Source: Bog-532 sp963742875 (GTDB lineage: Bacteria; Actinomycetota; Actinomycetes; Streptosporangiales; Streptosporangiaceae). Taken from it: 64,000 bases of DNA. The translations under genes were made by a program, and so were the position numbers. The stretch is from NCBI GenBank assembly GCA_963742875.1, contig CAVUNO010000017.1, forward strand, positions 1,178,001-1,242,000, in the 5' to 3' direction. Within the stretch, counting starts at the first letter, position 1, and every line of letters starts with the position of its first letter. The notes under the pieces were generated by a model. The model made no database searches and was not told the origin of the DNA. It worked only from the letters and a program-made list of their open reading frames with translations. Shown here one piece after another: positions 1 through 8,525 of the stretch.

Positions 1-231
1 CGTAGACACGCCCCCCCACCCGGCCGCGGCCAGGGCCAGGGCATGAGGCAGCACCGGGTCCAGCGCCACGCCCAGCAGACGGCGGGCCGCCTCGGCCACC
101 CCCTCCCCCCGGCGCCGCGCCGCGTCCAGCGCCTCGCGCAGCTCCGGGGTCAAGCGCAGGTTTGTCGACGGCCCCACGGGCGGGCGGCCCCGGCCCCGCT
201 TGACCGGAAAGATCCGGTCCCCGTCGCACAT
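1..231 (-). CDS. ribbon-helix-helix-like DNA-binding protein, partial (runs off the left edge)
   Basis: An open frame starts at ATG 231 and runs leftwards out of the window; 77 residues are visible. A basic N-terminal stretch (KRGRGRPPVG) is followed by NLRLTPELREALDAA, the usual start of a ribbon-helix-helix domain with an AT-hook-like leader, as in small regulators of plasmids and integrative elements. The C-terminus is outside the window. Its start overlaps the possible TTG start of the divergent ImuA'-like gene by about 30 bases, so one of the two starts is probably further in. Function beyond DNA binding cannot be stated. Confidence 0.5.
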   Translation of the reverse strand, partial: MCDGDRIFPVKRGRGRPPVGPSTNLRLTPELREALDAARRRGEGVAEAARRLLGVALDPVLPHALALAAAGWGGVST

Positions 232-292
232 CCTGCTCGCCATCACCGGCAGCCGCCCGGGCCGGGAGACGGAGCTTGCCCTGCCGCTGACG

Positions 293-961
293 GTGCTCGA
301 CGAGGGAATCACTGCGGGCGTCCCGCAGCGGACCTATGACGTGCTGCCAGTGCTACCGGTACTGGCGCCGCTGCTGCCGGAAAAGGGCCTGGCGAAGGGC
401 TCCGTCGTTGCGGTCGACCGGGCGGGTGCCCTTTGCGTGGCGCTGATGGCCGGAGCGTCCCAGGCGGGCATGTGGTGCGGTGTGGCCGGACTGCCCGACC
501 TCGGCATCGCCGCTGCGGCGGAGGCCGGTGCCGAGCCGGGACGGATGATGCTCGTCCCGGAGCCGGGCCCGCGGTGGACGGAGGTGGCCGCGACCATGCT
601 GGATGCCTGCCAGATCGTGCTGCTGCGACCGCCCGGGCTCGCTCCTGCCCGGGCCCGGCGGCGCCTGGAGACCGCCGCACGCAGGAGCGGCGCAGCGCTT
701 ATCGTGGCCGGGACGTGGGACGGCGCGCCGGTGCGGCTGCACGTCACCCGGCAGCAGTGGGACGGCATCGGCGATGGGTACGGGCGGCTGCGGGCACGGT
801 GCGCCGAAGTGATCGCCGAGGGACGCGGCGCGCTGGTGCGGCCGCGCCGGGCATGGCTGTGGCTGCCGGGCCCGGACGGCAAGATCACCACTGCGGCCAG
901 GCCCGCAGACAGCCGCATCGGGACGCCGAGGGCAGTGCCTGGCCGGGCGGCAGCGCGATGA
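293..961 (+). CDS. ImuA'/SulA-like RecA-family protein (orphan)
   Basis: The protein resembles actinobacterial ImuA', the RecA-like accessory factor of the ImuA'-ImuB-DnaE2 mutasome. The recognisable core is GMWCGVAGLPDLGIAAA, the MMLVPEPGPRW segment, IVLLRPPG and RPRRAWLWLPGPDG. As usual for this group there is no intact Walker A motif. The frame is open from TTG 200, but that start lies inside the divergent gene; GTG 293 is proposed because family members begin shortly before the LPVLPVLAPLLP segment. No imuB, dnaE2 or LexA-type operator is visible nearby, so this is an isolated copy, probably carried by the element. Confidence 0.6.
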   Translation: MLDEGITAGVPQRTYDVLPVLPVLAPLLPEKGLAKGSVVAVDRAGALCVALMAGASQAGMWCGVAGLPDLGIAAAAEAGAEPGRMMLVPEPGPRWTEVAATMLDACQIVLLRPPGLAPARARRRLETAARRSGAALIVAGTWDGAPVRLHVTRQQWDGIGDGYGRLRARCAEVIAEGRGALVRPRRAWLWLPGPDGKITTAARPADSRIGTPRAVPGRAAAR

Positions 962-1015
962 GAACCCGCGCGTAAGCCGGGACGGGTGCTCGCCAAGGTC
1001 ACTGCACAATGGCGT

Positions 1016-1228
1016 ATGAGCCGGGGAACCTCCGGCGCCTGGTGCCAGGCCAGCAAGATGCGGAGCCGTATCGGCTGGGAACTGTGGCTCGGCGCCGGCC
1101 AGTGGGCCCTTTTCACTGACGTGCACATCGGCGGCGATCAGGTGCTCATCACCGTCGAGGACGGCACCATGTTCCGCGCTGGCTACGTCGATGCCATCCG
1201 ATGCCGGAAATCTGGCCGCCCGCATTAA
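1016..1228 (+). CDS. small hypothetical protein
   Basis: A 70-residue frame from ATG 1016 with strongly GC-rich third codon positions throughout, which argues for real coding. It reads like a compact beta-rich domain (WELWLGAGQWALF, QVLITVEDGTMF). No family recognised. The frame is also open from 986. It sits between the ImuA'-like gene and the divergent GntR region of the putative integrative element. Confidence 0.4.
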   Translation: MSRGTSGAWCQASKMRSRIGWELWLGAGQWALFTDVHIGGDQVLITVEDGTMFRAGYVDAIRCRKSGRPH

Positions 1229-1299
1229 GGCCCTCGCGGGGGCAATGGCAGAAACACGCTGCTTGCTGCGGTAAGTGGACCTTCACGAGCGAAGGAGTC

Positions 1300-1494
1300 T
1301 CAGCGCGGGACGGGCTGCCTCGCGTAGTCGGCCGTGATCAGGTCCCACAACTCCTCGGCCTTGGTCGCGACGAGGGTGCGCCCGGTGTCGAGCCGGACGG
1401 CCCGCCAGACGCCAAGGGCCTCGCTGACCTCGTAGGCGTCGCCCCAATGCCAGCTCAAGCTGGCCAGAGCCTCATCACGCCGCATGTCCGTCAC
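1300..1494 (-). CDS. small conserved actinobacterial element protein
   Basis: 64 residues starting MTDMRRDEALASL, with HWGDAYEVS and a C-terminal ELWDLITADYAR helix. Short proteins of this pattern are common beside GntR/KorSA-like regulators in actinomycete integrative elements; their function is unknown. It is transcribed away from the GntR gene, so the 90-bp gap with the two operator-like repeats could control both. Confidence 0.6.
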   Translation of the reverse strand: MTDMRRDEALASLSWHWGDAYEVSEALGVWRAVRLDTGRTLVATKAEELWDLITADYARQPVPR

Positions 1495-1518
1495 CCTACG
1501 ACGATGCGAGCCACAGGT

Positions 1519-1578
1519 CCATAGGGGAACCTATGGGGACATCTGAAAACGCAGGTCAAACTATAGGTTCCGTATGGT
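1519..1578. promoter_or_regulatory. two operator-like inverted repeats and a likely leaderless promoter before the GntR gene
   Basis: CCATAGG (1519-1525) and CCTATGG (1530-1536) form a perfect 7-bp inverted repeat around GGAA. An imperfect second copy, CTATAGG TTC CGTATGG, lies at 1561-1577. The second overlaps TATGGT (1573-1578), which resembles a -10 box only six bases before GTG 1585. That suggests leaderless transcription with autoregulation by the GntR protein, typical of this regulator class. Functional roles are inferred. Confidence 0.5.
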
Positions 1579-1584
1579 GACCTT

Positions 1585-1815
1585 GTGAGTCTTGACCACG
1601 AGTCGCCCGAGGCGCTGTACGTGCAGCTCGCGGACGTGCTGCGCGGCCAGATCGAGCGCGGCGAGCTGACCGGGCGCGTGCCCTCAGCGAAAACGCTCGC
1701 CCAGCAGTACGAGGTGGCTATCGGTACCGCCGAGCGAGCGCTCGCCCTGCTGCGGTCGGAGAGCCTAATCCGGTCAGCGATGGGCCGCGGTCACTTCGTC
1801 ACAAAGCGGGACTAG
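1585..1815 (+). CDS. GntR-family transcriptional regulator (HTH-only, KorSA-like)
   Basis: 76 residues covering only the GntR winged-helix domain: ALYVQLADVLRGQIERG, then VPSAKTLAQQYEVAIGTAERALALL as the recognition helix, and a GHFV wing. No effector domain is present, as in KorSA-type repressors that control transfer genes of actinomycete integrative elements. The GTG start is chosen because the -10-like TATGGT lies directly before it and no ribosome-binding site is present. Likely binds the repeats at 1519-1577. Confidence 0.8.
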   Translation: MSLDHESPEALYVQLADVLRGQIERGELTGRVPSAKTLAQQYEVAIGTAERALALLRSESLIRSAMGRGHFVTKRD

Positions 1816-2163
1816 GGCTCTTGCCGCCAGCGGCCCGCGGGCACGGTCAGGCCAGTGCACCCGGGACGCCGCCCGGGCGCCCAGACGCCGGGCCCACGCC
1901 GACCGCACGACCGCGCGGAGGGCCTCGTCGGCGCTGGCGTGCTCGGTCACCCGGTCGCGCATCGAGCCCGAGGCGGTCATGCCCGCGAACCAGTGCGCGG
2001 CCCAGGTGCCGCCCACGTGCTCGAGATTGCGCCCGCATGCTGACCGGCGACCAGGACGCGCAGGACGCCGCGCATCTTCCGCTCGGCGGGGAGGTCGCCC
2101 CAGCGGGAAACCTCACCGGCTGGCCTGCTGACGCTGACCAAGAGCCATGAGACTCTGACATCG
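1774..2163 (-). pseudogene. decayed integrative-element gene
   Basis: Coding-like sequence is split over frames. One frame carries EVSRWGDLPAERKMRGVLR and VLVAGQHAGA; after about 2030 the adjacent frame continues as NLEHVGGTWAAHWFAG and MRDRVTEHASADEALR. Read together they look like one protein of roughly 120 residues, broken by at least one single-base shift. A good ribosome-binding site (GGAGGA) precedes an ATG at about 2163, but that start is in yet another frame, so a second shift is likely. No function known. Confidence 0.4.
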
Positions 2164-2422
2164 GATACTCCTCCTGGTACTGCAGGTGTGGTGATCGAGG
2201 GCCGTTGCGGTACGTCGTCCCGGCGCGGCACTCCCCGAAAGGGCCGGCCGTCGCGTCCTGGCTGGCGCGCAAGGACCGGCAGGAGTGACCGGGCGAACGG
2301 GGCGTCATGACGTGCGCCACTCATGCGCCAAGAGCCCCCGAAATGCTGCGGCATACTGCGGACTGGTGCGGCGTATTTTCGCAGCTCAGAGCATTACCCG
2401 AGTCCGCAGCCTGCGGGCTTAG

Positions 2423-2472
2423 CTTCGTTCGGGACGAAGCGGCCGCCGGTTCAAATCCGGCCACCCCGACCA
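2423..2472 (+). other. attR-like 3' fragment of tRNA-Pro(CGG)
   Basis: The sequence matches the 3' part of a proline tRNA. The anticodon stem CTTCG/CGAAG encloses the loop TTCGGGA (anticodon CGG, 2430-2432). The T-arm is GCCGG TTCAAAT CCGGC, followed by acceptor strand CACCCCG, discriminator A and encoded CCA. The 5' acceptor strand and D-arm are missing upstream. A tRNA truncated at the anticodon stem is the usual scar left by tyrosine-recombinase integration at a tRNA 3' end, with the element lying to the left. The matching intact tRNA would be outside the window. Confidence 0.75.
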
Positions 2473-2476
2473 GCTC

Positions 2477-2512
2477 AGAGGCCCTGCACCAGACCAATGC
2501 AGGGCCTCTTTT
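2477..2512 (+). terminator. intrinsic terminator of the tRNA-Pro locus
   Basis: AGAGGCCCTGCA (2477-2488) and TGCAGGGCCTCT (2498-2509) form a perfect 12-bp stem with a 9-base loop, followed by TTTT. Because it directly follows the tRNA 3' end it is probably the native chromosomal terminator, which places the chromosome side of the junction to the right. Confidence 0.8.
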
Positions 2513-2618
2513 GATGCTGGGCCGCCTAAAAGAAAAGGCCGCCTATCGGTCGGCTCGCCCGTCGCTAAGGACTCTCTGCCCTAGCAGAGACAGGCTGCGC
2601 TAGGCGACGTCGTAGGCC

Positions 2619-2849
2619 TCACAGGTAGGTTTCGGATTTCTGCTCCTCGTCTGTGGGAAGCTCGTCGGGGGCTCCTCGGCGCGCATGTCGAACCGGCCTG
2701 AGATTCCTCCAAGCCGCGTAAAGCCCAACAAGCGCGGTACATACCGTCACCAAGGCCGCTGCTGGGAGATGGTCAACGACGACCAGTATCACACCGGTCG
2801 TCAGTACCGTCACGAACGCGGCCAAGTCCACCCGATCGAAGCGGATCAT
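2619..2849 (-). CDS. small two-helix membrane protein
   Basis: From ATG 2849 the frame gives 76 residues with two hydrophobic segments (AAFVTVLTTGVILVVV and AAALVTVCTALVGLYAA) separated by DHLP, then a basic-to-acidic tail ending DEEQKSETYL. No family recognised. The first ten codons lie opposite the IS6 transposase remnant, so the native N-terminus may have been replaced when that fragment arrived. Function unknown. Confidence 0.4.
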   Translation of the reverse strand: MIRFDRVDLAAFVTVLTTGVILVVVDHLPAAALVTVCTALVGLYAAWRNLRPVRHARRGAPDELPTDEEQKSETYL

Positions 2850-3032
2850 AGACGGCTGAAGGCCTGGCTTCGGCCGACGCGAGGCCTGAAGCCTCACCGC
2901 TCAGCGCAGATCCTCGCCACCGGTCACGCCTTCGGGCAGAACCTCCGTCGCGGTCACTACGACATTGCTGCCAAAGTCCCCAGCCGGCACAGGCTCCGCG
3001 TGGCATTCGACGACCTCGCGCTCGCCATCTGA
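2829..3032 (+). pseudogene. IS6-family transposase, C-terminal remnant
   Basis: The frame reads HPIEADHRRLKAWLRPTRG, then AQILATGHAFGQNLRRGHY and a final AFDDLALAI. This is the end of an IS6/IS240-type DDE transposase, including the conserved D/E-site region, about 68 of some 230 residues. The first two catalytic aspartates and both inverted repeats are missing. Upstream residues in the same frame do not belong to the family. Confidence 0.7.
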
Positions 3033-3121
3033 AGCCAGCGGAGCCTCCGGATCATGCTCCGACCCTATTCAGGGGGAGCGCAACGCAACCGTGCCCGGCT
3101 GTGCAGGGCGAGCGTAACGGC

Positions 3122-4735
3122 TCAGCCGGGCAACGGTGGCTGGCCCTCATCGTCGTAGAGGCGCCAGGCGGGCATCCGGATTGCCCGGCGGTGACCGGCG
3201 GGATCGCTGAGCAACTCCCTGCGCCGCAGTTGCAGGCGGAGATGCCGGTCGGGGCTGCCGGCGCCGGCTGTTGCCGACCGGTCCAGAAGAACGGCCATTG
3301 GTGTGCCGTCGATGTGGCCTAGCAGGTCGGCGTGGTAGCCGTTGACGGTCGCTGAGAGCTCGACCTGTGAACCCGGCAGGCGGCTCAATCGCTCGTACAG
3401 GAGTTGCAGCAGCGGGTCACCGCTCGGCGGAGGCTCATCAGCGAGGGCGTCGGCCGCGGCCAGGTCGGCGCCGACACCGTCGCGGCGTTCCCAGAACGGC
3501 TTGTCGCCAACGACGATCAGGTGTGCGCGGGCGCGGCTGATGGCCACGTTCCACAGGTTGCGGGCGGATTCCAGCCAGGCGATGGCGCCCGCGGACATTT
3601 GCGGGCTCGCCACCAGGCTCAGCACGATGGCGTCGCGCTCTCCGCCCTGGAAGGTGTGCGCGGTACCCACCCCGACCCGCGGCTCCTCGCGCCAGTGCCC
3701 GTCGATCAGGTCGGCTTGTGCCCTGAAGGGGGTCACCACACCGACCGTGGCGTCCGGGGGCAGCTCTCCGAGCAGGAAACTCACGCATTCGTTTACCTTG
3801 ACGGCCTCGGCCTGATTGACCCACGACCCGCCCCGGGGTGGCCGGGTTGGCTGCCCGTTCACCGGTACCCACACGATGGGCGGCCGGTCGATCTGTTTCA
3901 GCTTCCGGGTATCGGTGAGCACGGTGAGCTGGCCGCCGTAGAACATGCGGTTGACGACATCCGCGATGAGCGGATGGCACCGGTAGTGCACGTCGAGCAG
4001 ATGGTTGCGGCTGGCCGCCCGTTCCATGGCGTCAAAGGCCGAGTGCCGCCGGTAAGCCAGCTGGCGGCTTTCCAGCCAGTCCGCGGACAGCCCGGCCGCT
4101 TTCCGGATGGCGGCCTCACGTTGGGGGGTGATCTCGGCGATGTGGGGGAGCTGCATCGGATCACCGATGATCAGCGCACGCTTGGCCCGGAAGAGCAACG
4201 GCAGGGCCTGCGGGATAGAGCATTGGCTGGCCTCGTCGATGACGACCAGGTCGAACAATCCCGGTTCCGGGGGGAAGCGGCGAACCGACAGGCTTGTCAC
4301 CGCCCAGCCGCGCACCGATCGCAGCACCTGCTTGACGCTGGACCAGTCCTGGCCGCCGGATTGTTTTGCCTGGAGCAGCCGGTTGATCAGGTGCTGGCCG
4401 GACCGGGCGGCGGTGCGCACAGCTGTGTCGGCCAGCGCGTGCGAAGCTTGTTGGACAGCCCGCTCCGCCTGGCCGAGTTCGGTCGTCAGGACGGCGTCCG
4501 GCCCGGTCTGGGCCGCCTGCTGGCGGATCAGCGCCCACCGCTGCTCGGTCGCTGCGGCCTGCGCCACTGTCCGGCAGCCCTCAGCGGCCGGGCTGCACCT
4601 GGGAGGTCCAGGGCGCGCAGCAGCCGCCGGCGTCGCCAGCCCGCGAAAATCTTCGCGTCGGCGCATCGCTGGGCCCGCCGCTGCCACCGGGCGGCGTCGC
4701 CGCCGAAGTGGCTGGCCAGATCCGCGGCGGTCCAT
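3122..4735 (-). pseudogene. SF1 helicase, C-terminal part of the caspase-helicase gene (frameshifted from its front half)
   Basis: This frame carries the second half of a UPF1-like superfamily 1 helicase: motif II as LVVIDEASQC, IIGDPMQLPHI (motif III), LDVHYRCHP (IV), TAHTFQGGERDAIVLS (V) and WNVAISRARAHLIVVGD (VI). After the helicase comes a tail with GYHADLLGHIDG and AVLLDR that looks like a small separate domain, possibly nuclease-fold; this is a guess. Homology begins near 4600. The Walker A motif lies in the upstream frame, so neither piece alone is a working helicase. A one-base shift between about 4580 and 4610 separates them. Confidence 0.7.
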
Positions 4736-6698
4736 GACAGCTCGCCAGCCAGCTTCTCCCGCAGTTCAGCGGCCACCCGGAGGTCCCGCTCCAGCCGGGC
4801 GAGCCCGCCGAGCCTCGCCCGGACATCCGCCAGCCGCCGGGTCGCGGCGGTCAGTTCAGCGCCGATGGTGGCCACGTTGGAGGTGGGCGGCTCAGACCGC
4901 AGCAGGGCGGTCAGTTCCTTGGTCTCGTTCTCCACATAGTTGACCGCGCCCGAGCGGCTGCCGGTGCGTACCAGCATCCCCGGCACCAGTCGCTGGCACC
5001 GCCGCCAGACCTCATCCACGGCGGCATTGTTGGTCGAGGCGACCAGGACACTGCATCCCTGTGCCACCGCCGTCGCCGTCAGGTTGGCGACGAGCTGGCT
5101 CTTCCCGCTGCCGGGCGGCCCGGTGGCCACGGTGAGCGCCGCCGTCATAGCCGAAGCGATCACCGTGTGCTGTGCCTCATTACAGGGAAGCGGCGTGACC
5201 AGCGGCCAGGTGGCCGATGCCTCTGTGGCTGCTGCCGGTGACGGGGGCGCCGGTGCCGGTGCCGGCAGGACGACGGCGAGAGCGGTTCCGGCGATCTGCC
5301 CCGGCCGCTGCCTGATGTGGTCCAGGTCCTTGAGCAGGGGTGCGATCGCCTCTTCCTTGCGCGAGACGCGGAAGAGCACGGCGACATTACGTGCTCCGGC
5401 GGCTGGGGTTCGCAGGTCAAGTGTCTGGCTCAGGTACTCGGGGCGCAGTTCCTCGACGACGGGTAACTCGAACTCCACCTCCAGCAGGTTGCGGATGTCC
5501 CTGACCATCTGCGCGTACATTCCGCCGTGCCAGGTGGCGATGTAGGTGGAGACCAGGTGCTGCGCCTGCTCGGCTCCAAGGAGCGCACGGGCCAGGCTGT
5601 GGTTAGGCTTCGCCGGCCCAAACGGTTCCACCCGCAGCTCCCCGGCGGCCTCGTACACACTCACCGGGCGGACGAGTAGTGGAGCGAACTCGCCGTCCCT
5701 CAGTTGTTTCCCCTGGTACTCATTGAGCAGAACCGCCGGGTATCCGGCCCAGAGCTCGTCCTCGGACGCGGCCGCCTCCTTCACCCATTTGACGGCCGCA
5801 CCCGGCAGCGTTAGGTGATCTTGGTCGCTCTCGCCGCCGGACAAGGCGCGCTCACGGCCCTCCAGATAGATGAACCTGCCACCGCTGTCGCCCGCGCGCA
5901 GCAGCGGGACGTCGGCTGTCTCCGAGCGCAGGCACTCCTGGTAGTACTCCAGCAGCCGCGCCCACTGTTGCTCCCGGGTGGCGGGCGCGGTGGCGCCGGC
6001 CGGGGCCGTGGGCACGCCGCCCCCTGCGGCCGGTGCGGCGGGCACAGGCCCCAGCCGGATGGCCGCGCCGGCCATTACCCTGGCGACAACGATCTTCGAG
6101 TTGACGCCGACGGCCGAGTAGACCGGTGCCTGCGACGACTGGAGTTCCTGACTGCGGACCCGCCTGCTGACGTAGTGGAACAGGTCCTCGACCGAGACTT
6201 TGCCGTCACCGTCGCTGTCGGCCTTGCCCGTCCGGAGCGCTTCGATGATCTCCCCGCTGAACACCGACGGGGCAGCCTCACCGGAGGGGCTGGGCGCGCC
6301 GCTGTAGGACGCCTCACCTGGCCCCGATGACGACAGGACGTAGACCCCTCGGGTTTGCAGCGGAGCTGCCCTGCTTGCCTTGGCGTCGCGGGTACGCAGG
6401 CCGACCGCGAAGCCGCCGCTCTCGCACGCATCGATGATCATGATCTTGTGAGGCGAGCGGCACGCTTCCAGTTGCTCATTGACGAAACTGGCCGATACGC
6501 CCGTGTCAGTTGGCTGGTCGAACATGGTGTCTTTCGCGGCAAAGAAGAATTCCCCGGCACTGTGCTTCAGCCTGACACCATGGCCGCTGACGTAAACCAG
6601 TGCCAGATCGCCCGGCCCGGCATCGTCGAGAAAATCCCCGATCGCCTGACGCATATCAGTCGCGGCGAGATCGGTTAACGGTACGACGGTGTCGAAGC
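4528..6698 (-). pseudogene. caspase catalytic domain plus helicase motif I (middle part of the broken caspase-helicase gene)
   Basis: Just downstream of the IS end the frame reads DTVVPLTDLAATD, LALVYVSGHGV (catalytic His) and IMIIDACESGG (catalytic Cys), the dyad of clan CD caspase/metacaspase proteases. DSDGDGKVSVED at 6184-6219 matches an EF-hand loop. A Pro/Ala/Gly linker follows, then a region ending in the Walker A motif GPPGSGKSQL and the NNAAVDEVW segment of SF1 helicases. The frame stays open to 4528, but its last 20-30 codons are nonsense, because the helicase continues in the next frame. An apparent start at 6786 lies inside the IS and is not native. Confidence 0.75.
6184..6219 (-). 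other. EF-hand-type calcium loop inside the caspase domain
   Basis: The twelve residues DSDGDGKVSVED fit the canonical EF-hand loop, with acidic or polar oxygens at positions 1, 3, 5 and 12, Gly at 6 and a hydrophobic residue at 8. It lies about 90 residues after the catalytic Cys. Many metacaspases are calcium dependent; that this site binds calcium is inference. Confidence 0.5.
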
Positions 6699-8525
6699 GG
6701 GTGCGTCTTTTTGAGGGGCGTGATCTTGCGCTGATACTCTCCTTAACCTCTCGAAACGTGGAGTGTCTGCACATTTCTGAATGCACCGGGTGTCACCGCA
6801 GGTGATCTGTGCTGGTCAGTGGTAGTGAAGGCGGGTTGCCGGGGGCTGATCCGGGGTGGTATCCGGGTGCCGGGTCCCCCGGTTCCTGGGCCGGTTCCGG
6901 GATCGTGGGGGGAACATGACCCTCGGCAGGCAACGGAGGCCCGGCGGTGACGGTTTCGGTGACGGTGACGCAGATCGGCGAGGACGGGACCGCGGGCCCG
7001 GTGGACAGTGAGCTGGCGGCGGCGCTGGCCGGCCCGGTAGAGCAGTTCTCTGCGATGCTCACCTGGACTGCGCAGGACGCCGGCGCTCTCGATCACGGGG
7101 ACCGGGAGAAAGCGATCACGGATTCGGGCCGGGAGCTGCAGCGGCAGCTGCTGGAAGCCACCTTCACCATCGACTCCGCGCGCGAGGAGCGCATCGAGCA
7201 GGTCACCAGCGCCGCAGGGATCCGGCACGGCAGCGTGGAAACTGGTCATGACCGGGGCGTGGTCAGCATCTTCGGGCCGGTCCGGGCCACCCGGCTGGCC
7301 TACCGCAACCGCCGCGAAGCGAACCTGTACCCGGCCGATGCCCGGTGGATGCTGCCCGATGACCCCTACTCCCTCGGGATGCGCGCCCTGGCCGCCTATC
7401 ACCTGGCCGAAGGCGGCTACGGACAGGCCCAGGAAGTCATCCAGGCCCGCACCGGAGTGATGATCGGCCGGGCTCAGATGGCCGGCCTGGCCGAGGACCT
7501 GGCCGCCTGGGCAGACGACTTCTACGCCCAGCGGGCCCGCGACGCGGACACCGGCCCGCCGGCCGGCGACGTGCTCATGATGCAGGCCGACGGCAAGGGC
7601 ATCGCGCTGCGGCCCGAGCACCGCACCAGCGCCGGCAAGGGGACCGATGCCGCTCATCCGGGGATCAAGAAGATGGCCGAGATCGTCGCGGTCGCCGGCT
7701 TCACCCCGGCCGTCCGCGCACCCGAAGACATCGCCGCCCCGCCAGCCCGCCGCAACGAGCACCCCGGCCCGGAAGCACGCAGCAAATGGGTCTCGGCGTC
7801 CATCACCGACGACATCCCCGCGATGATCGGGGCGGCGTTCGACGAAGCCGACCGCCGGGACCCGTACCGGGTGACCCAGCGGCTCTTCCTCGTCGACGGG
7901 AACAAGCAGCAGATCACCGCCATCACCGCCCATGCCAAGGACCGCGACCTCAAGGTCCCGGTCCTCATCGACTTCATCCACGTCAGCGGCTACCTCGGCA
8001 AAGCCGCCGCCGCCCTGCACCCCGGCGACCCGCGAGCCGCCCGCGAATGGGCCGACGGGCAGCGGCTGCGGGTACTGCACGGCCGCGGCAAGGCAGTCGC
8101 CGCCACGCTGGCATCCGTCGCCGCCAAGACCCGAGCCAAGGCCAGTACCCGCCACCTGGACCTCACCGACGTCGACAAGGCGGTCACATACCTCACCAAC
8201 AACCACATGTACATGCGCTACGACAAGGCACTGGCCAGCGGCTGGCCGATCGCCACTGGCCTGATCGAGGGAGCCTGCCGCTTCGTCATCGAAGACCGCT
8301 TCGGAATCACCGGTGCAAGATGGTCCCCCGACGGCGCCGAAGTCATCCTCAAGCTCCGCGCCGTGGTCGTCAACGGCGACCTGGACGACTACATGAACTA
8401 CTACAAGACGCGCTACCGCAAAGACATCCACCTGAACCGCTACGACCCGGCCAGCATCGCCGACCTCGGCTTTGCCGCATGACCGAAACACCCGGAAATG
8501 ACACAACCCTCAGAAAGACGCACCC
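6699..8525 (+). mobile_element. ISKra4-like insertion sequence, complete
   Basis: The element is 1827 bp. Its ends are 19-bp inverted repeats, GGGTGCGTCTTTTTGAGGG on the left (6699-6717) and the complement of CCCTCAGAAAGACGCACCC on the right (8507-8525), with one mismatch. It carries a single intact transposase gene and is flanked by an 8-bp duplication. Intact ends and an open transposase suggest it may still be mobile. It lies in the opposite orientation to the caspase gene it breaks. Confidence 0.9.
6947..8482 (+). CDS. ISKra4-family transposase
   Basis: 511 residues, uninterrupted. The pattern is that of ISKra4-type transposases: a long N-terminal region with FGPVRATRLAYRNR and YPADARWMLPDDPYS, then VLMMQADGKGIAL, a TSAGKGTDAAHPGIKKMA region, LFLVDGNKQQ, LIDFIHVSGYLGKAA, and near the end GLIEGACRFVIEDR and GITGARWSPDGAE. 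The acidic residues in QADG, VDGN/DF and IEGAC are candidates for the DDE-like catalytic triad. Start taken at GTG 6947, after a GTGACGGT-rich stretch; other nearby GTGs are possible. It lies inside the element bounded at 6699 and 8525. Confidence 0.8.
   Translation: MTVSVTVTQIGEDGTAGPVDSELAAALAGPVEQFSAMLTWTAQDAGALDHGDREKAITDSGRELQRQLLEATFTIDSAREERIEQVTSAAGIRHGSVETGHDRGVVSIFGPVRATRLAYRNRREANLYPADARWMLPDDPYSLGMRALAAYHLAEGGYGQAQEVIQARTGVMIGRAQMAGLAEDLAAWADDFYAQRARDADTGPPAGDVLMMQADGKGIALRPEHRTSAGKGTDAAHPGIKKMAEIVAVAGFTPAVRAPEDIAAPPARRNEHPGPEARSKWVSASITDDIPAMIGAAFDEADRRDPYRVTQRLFLVDGNKQQITAITAHAKDRDLKVPVLIDFIHVSGYLGKAAAALHPGDPRAAREWADGQRLRVLHGRGKAVAATLASVAAKTRAKASTRHLDLTDVDKAVTYLTNNHMYMRYDKALASGWPIATGLIEGACRFVIEDRFGITGARWSPDGAEVILKLRAVVVNGDLDDYMNYYKTRYRKDIHLNRYDPASIADLGFAA

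Noticed and set aside
4528..4735. Programmed frameshift joining the two helicase frames
   Set aside because: No slippery heptamer or strong downstream structure was seen, and the gene is already broken by an IS, so mutation is the simpler view.
3404..4939. 511-codon plus-strand frame over the helicase gene
   Set aside because: Shadow of the real minus-strand helicase; no family signature and a Gly/Arg/Ala-biased composition typical of antisense frames in high-GC DNA.
6743..8506. 587-codon minus-strand frame over the insertion sequence
   Set aside because: Antisense of the transposase gene; Val/Gly-rich without domains.
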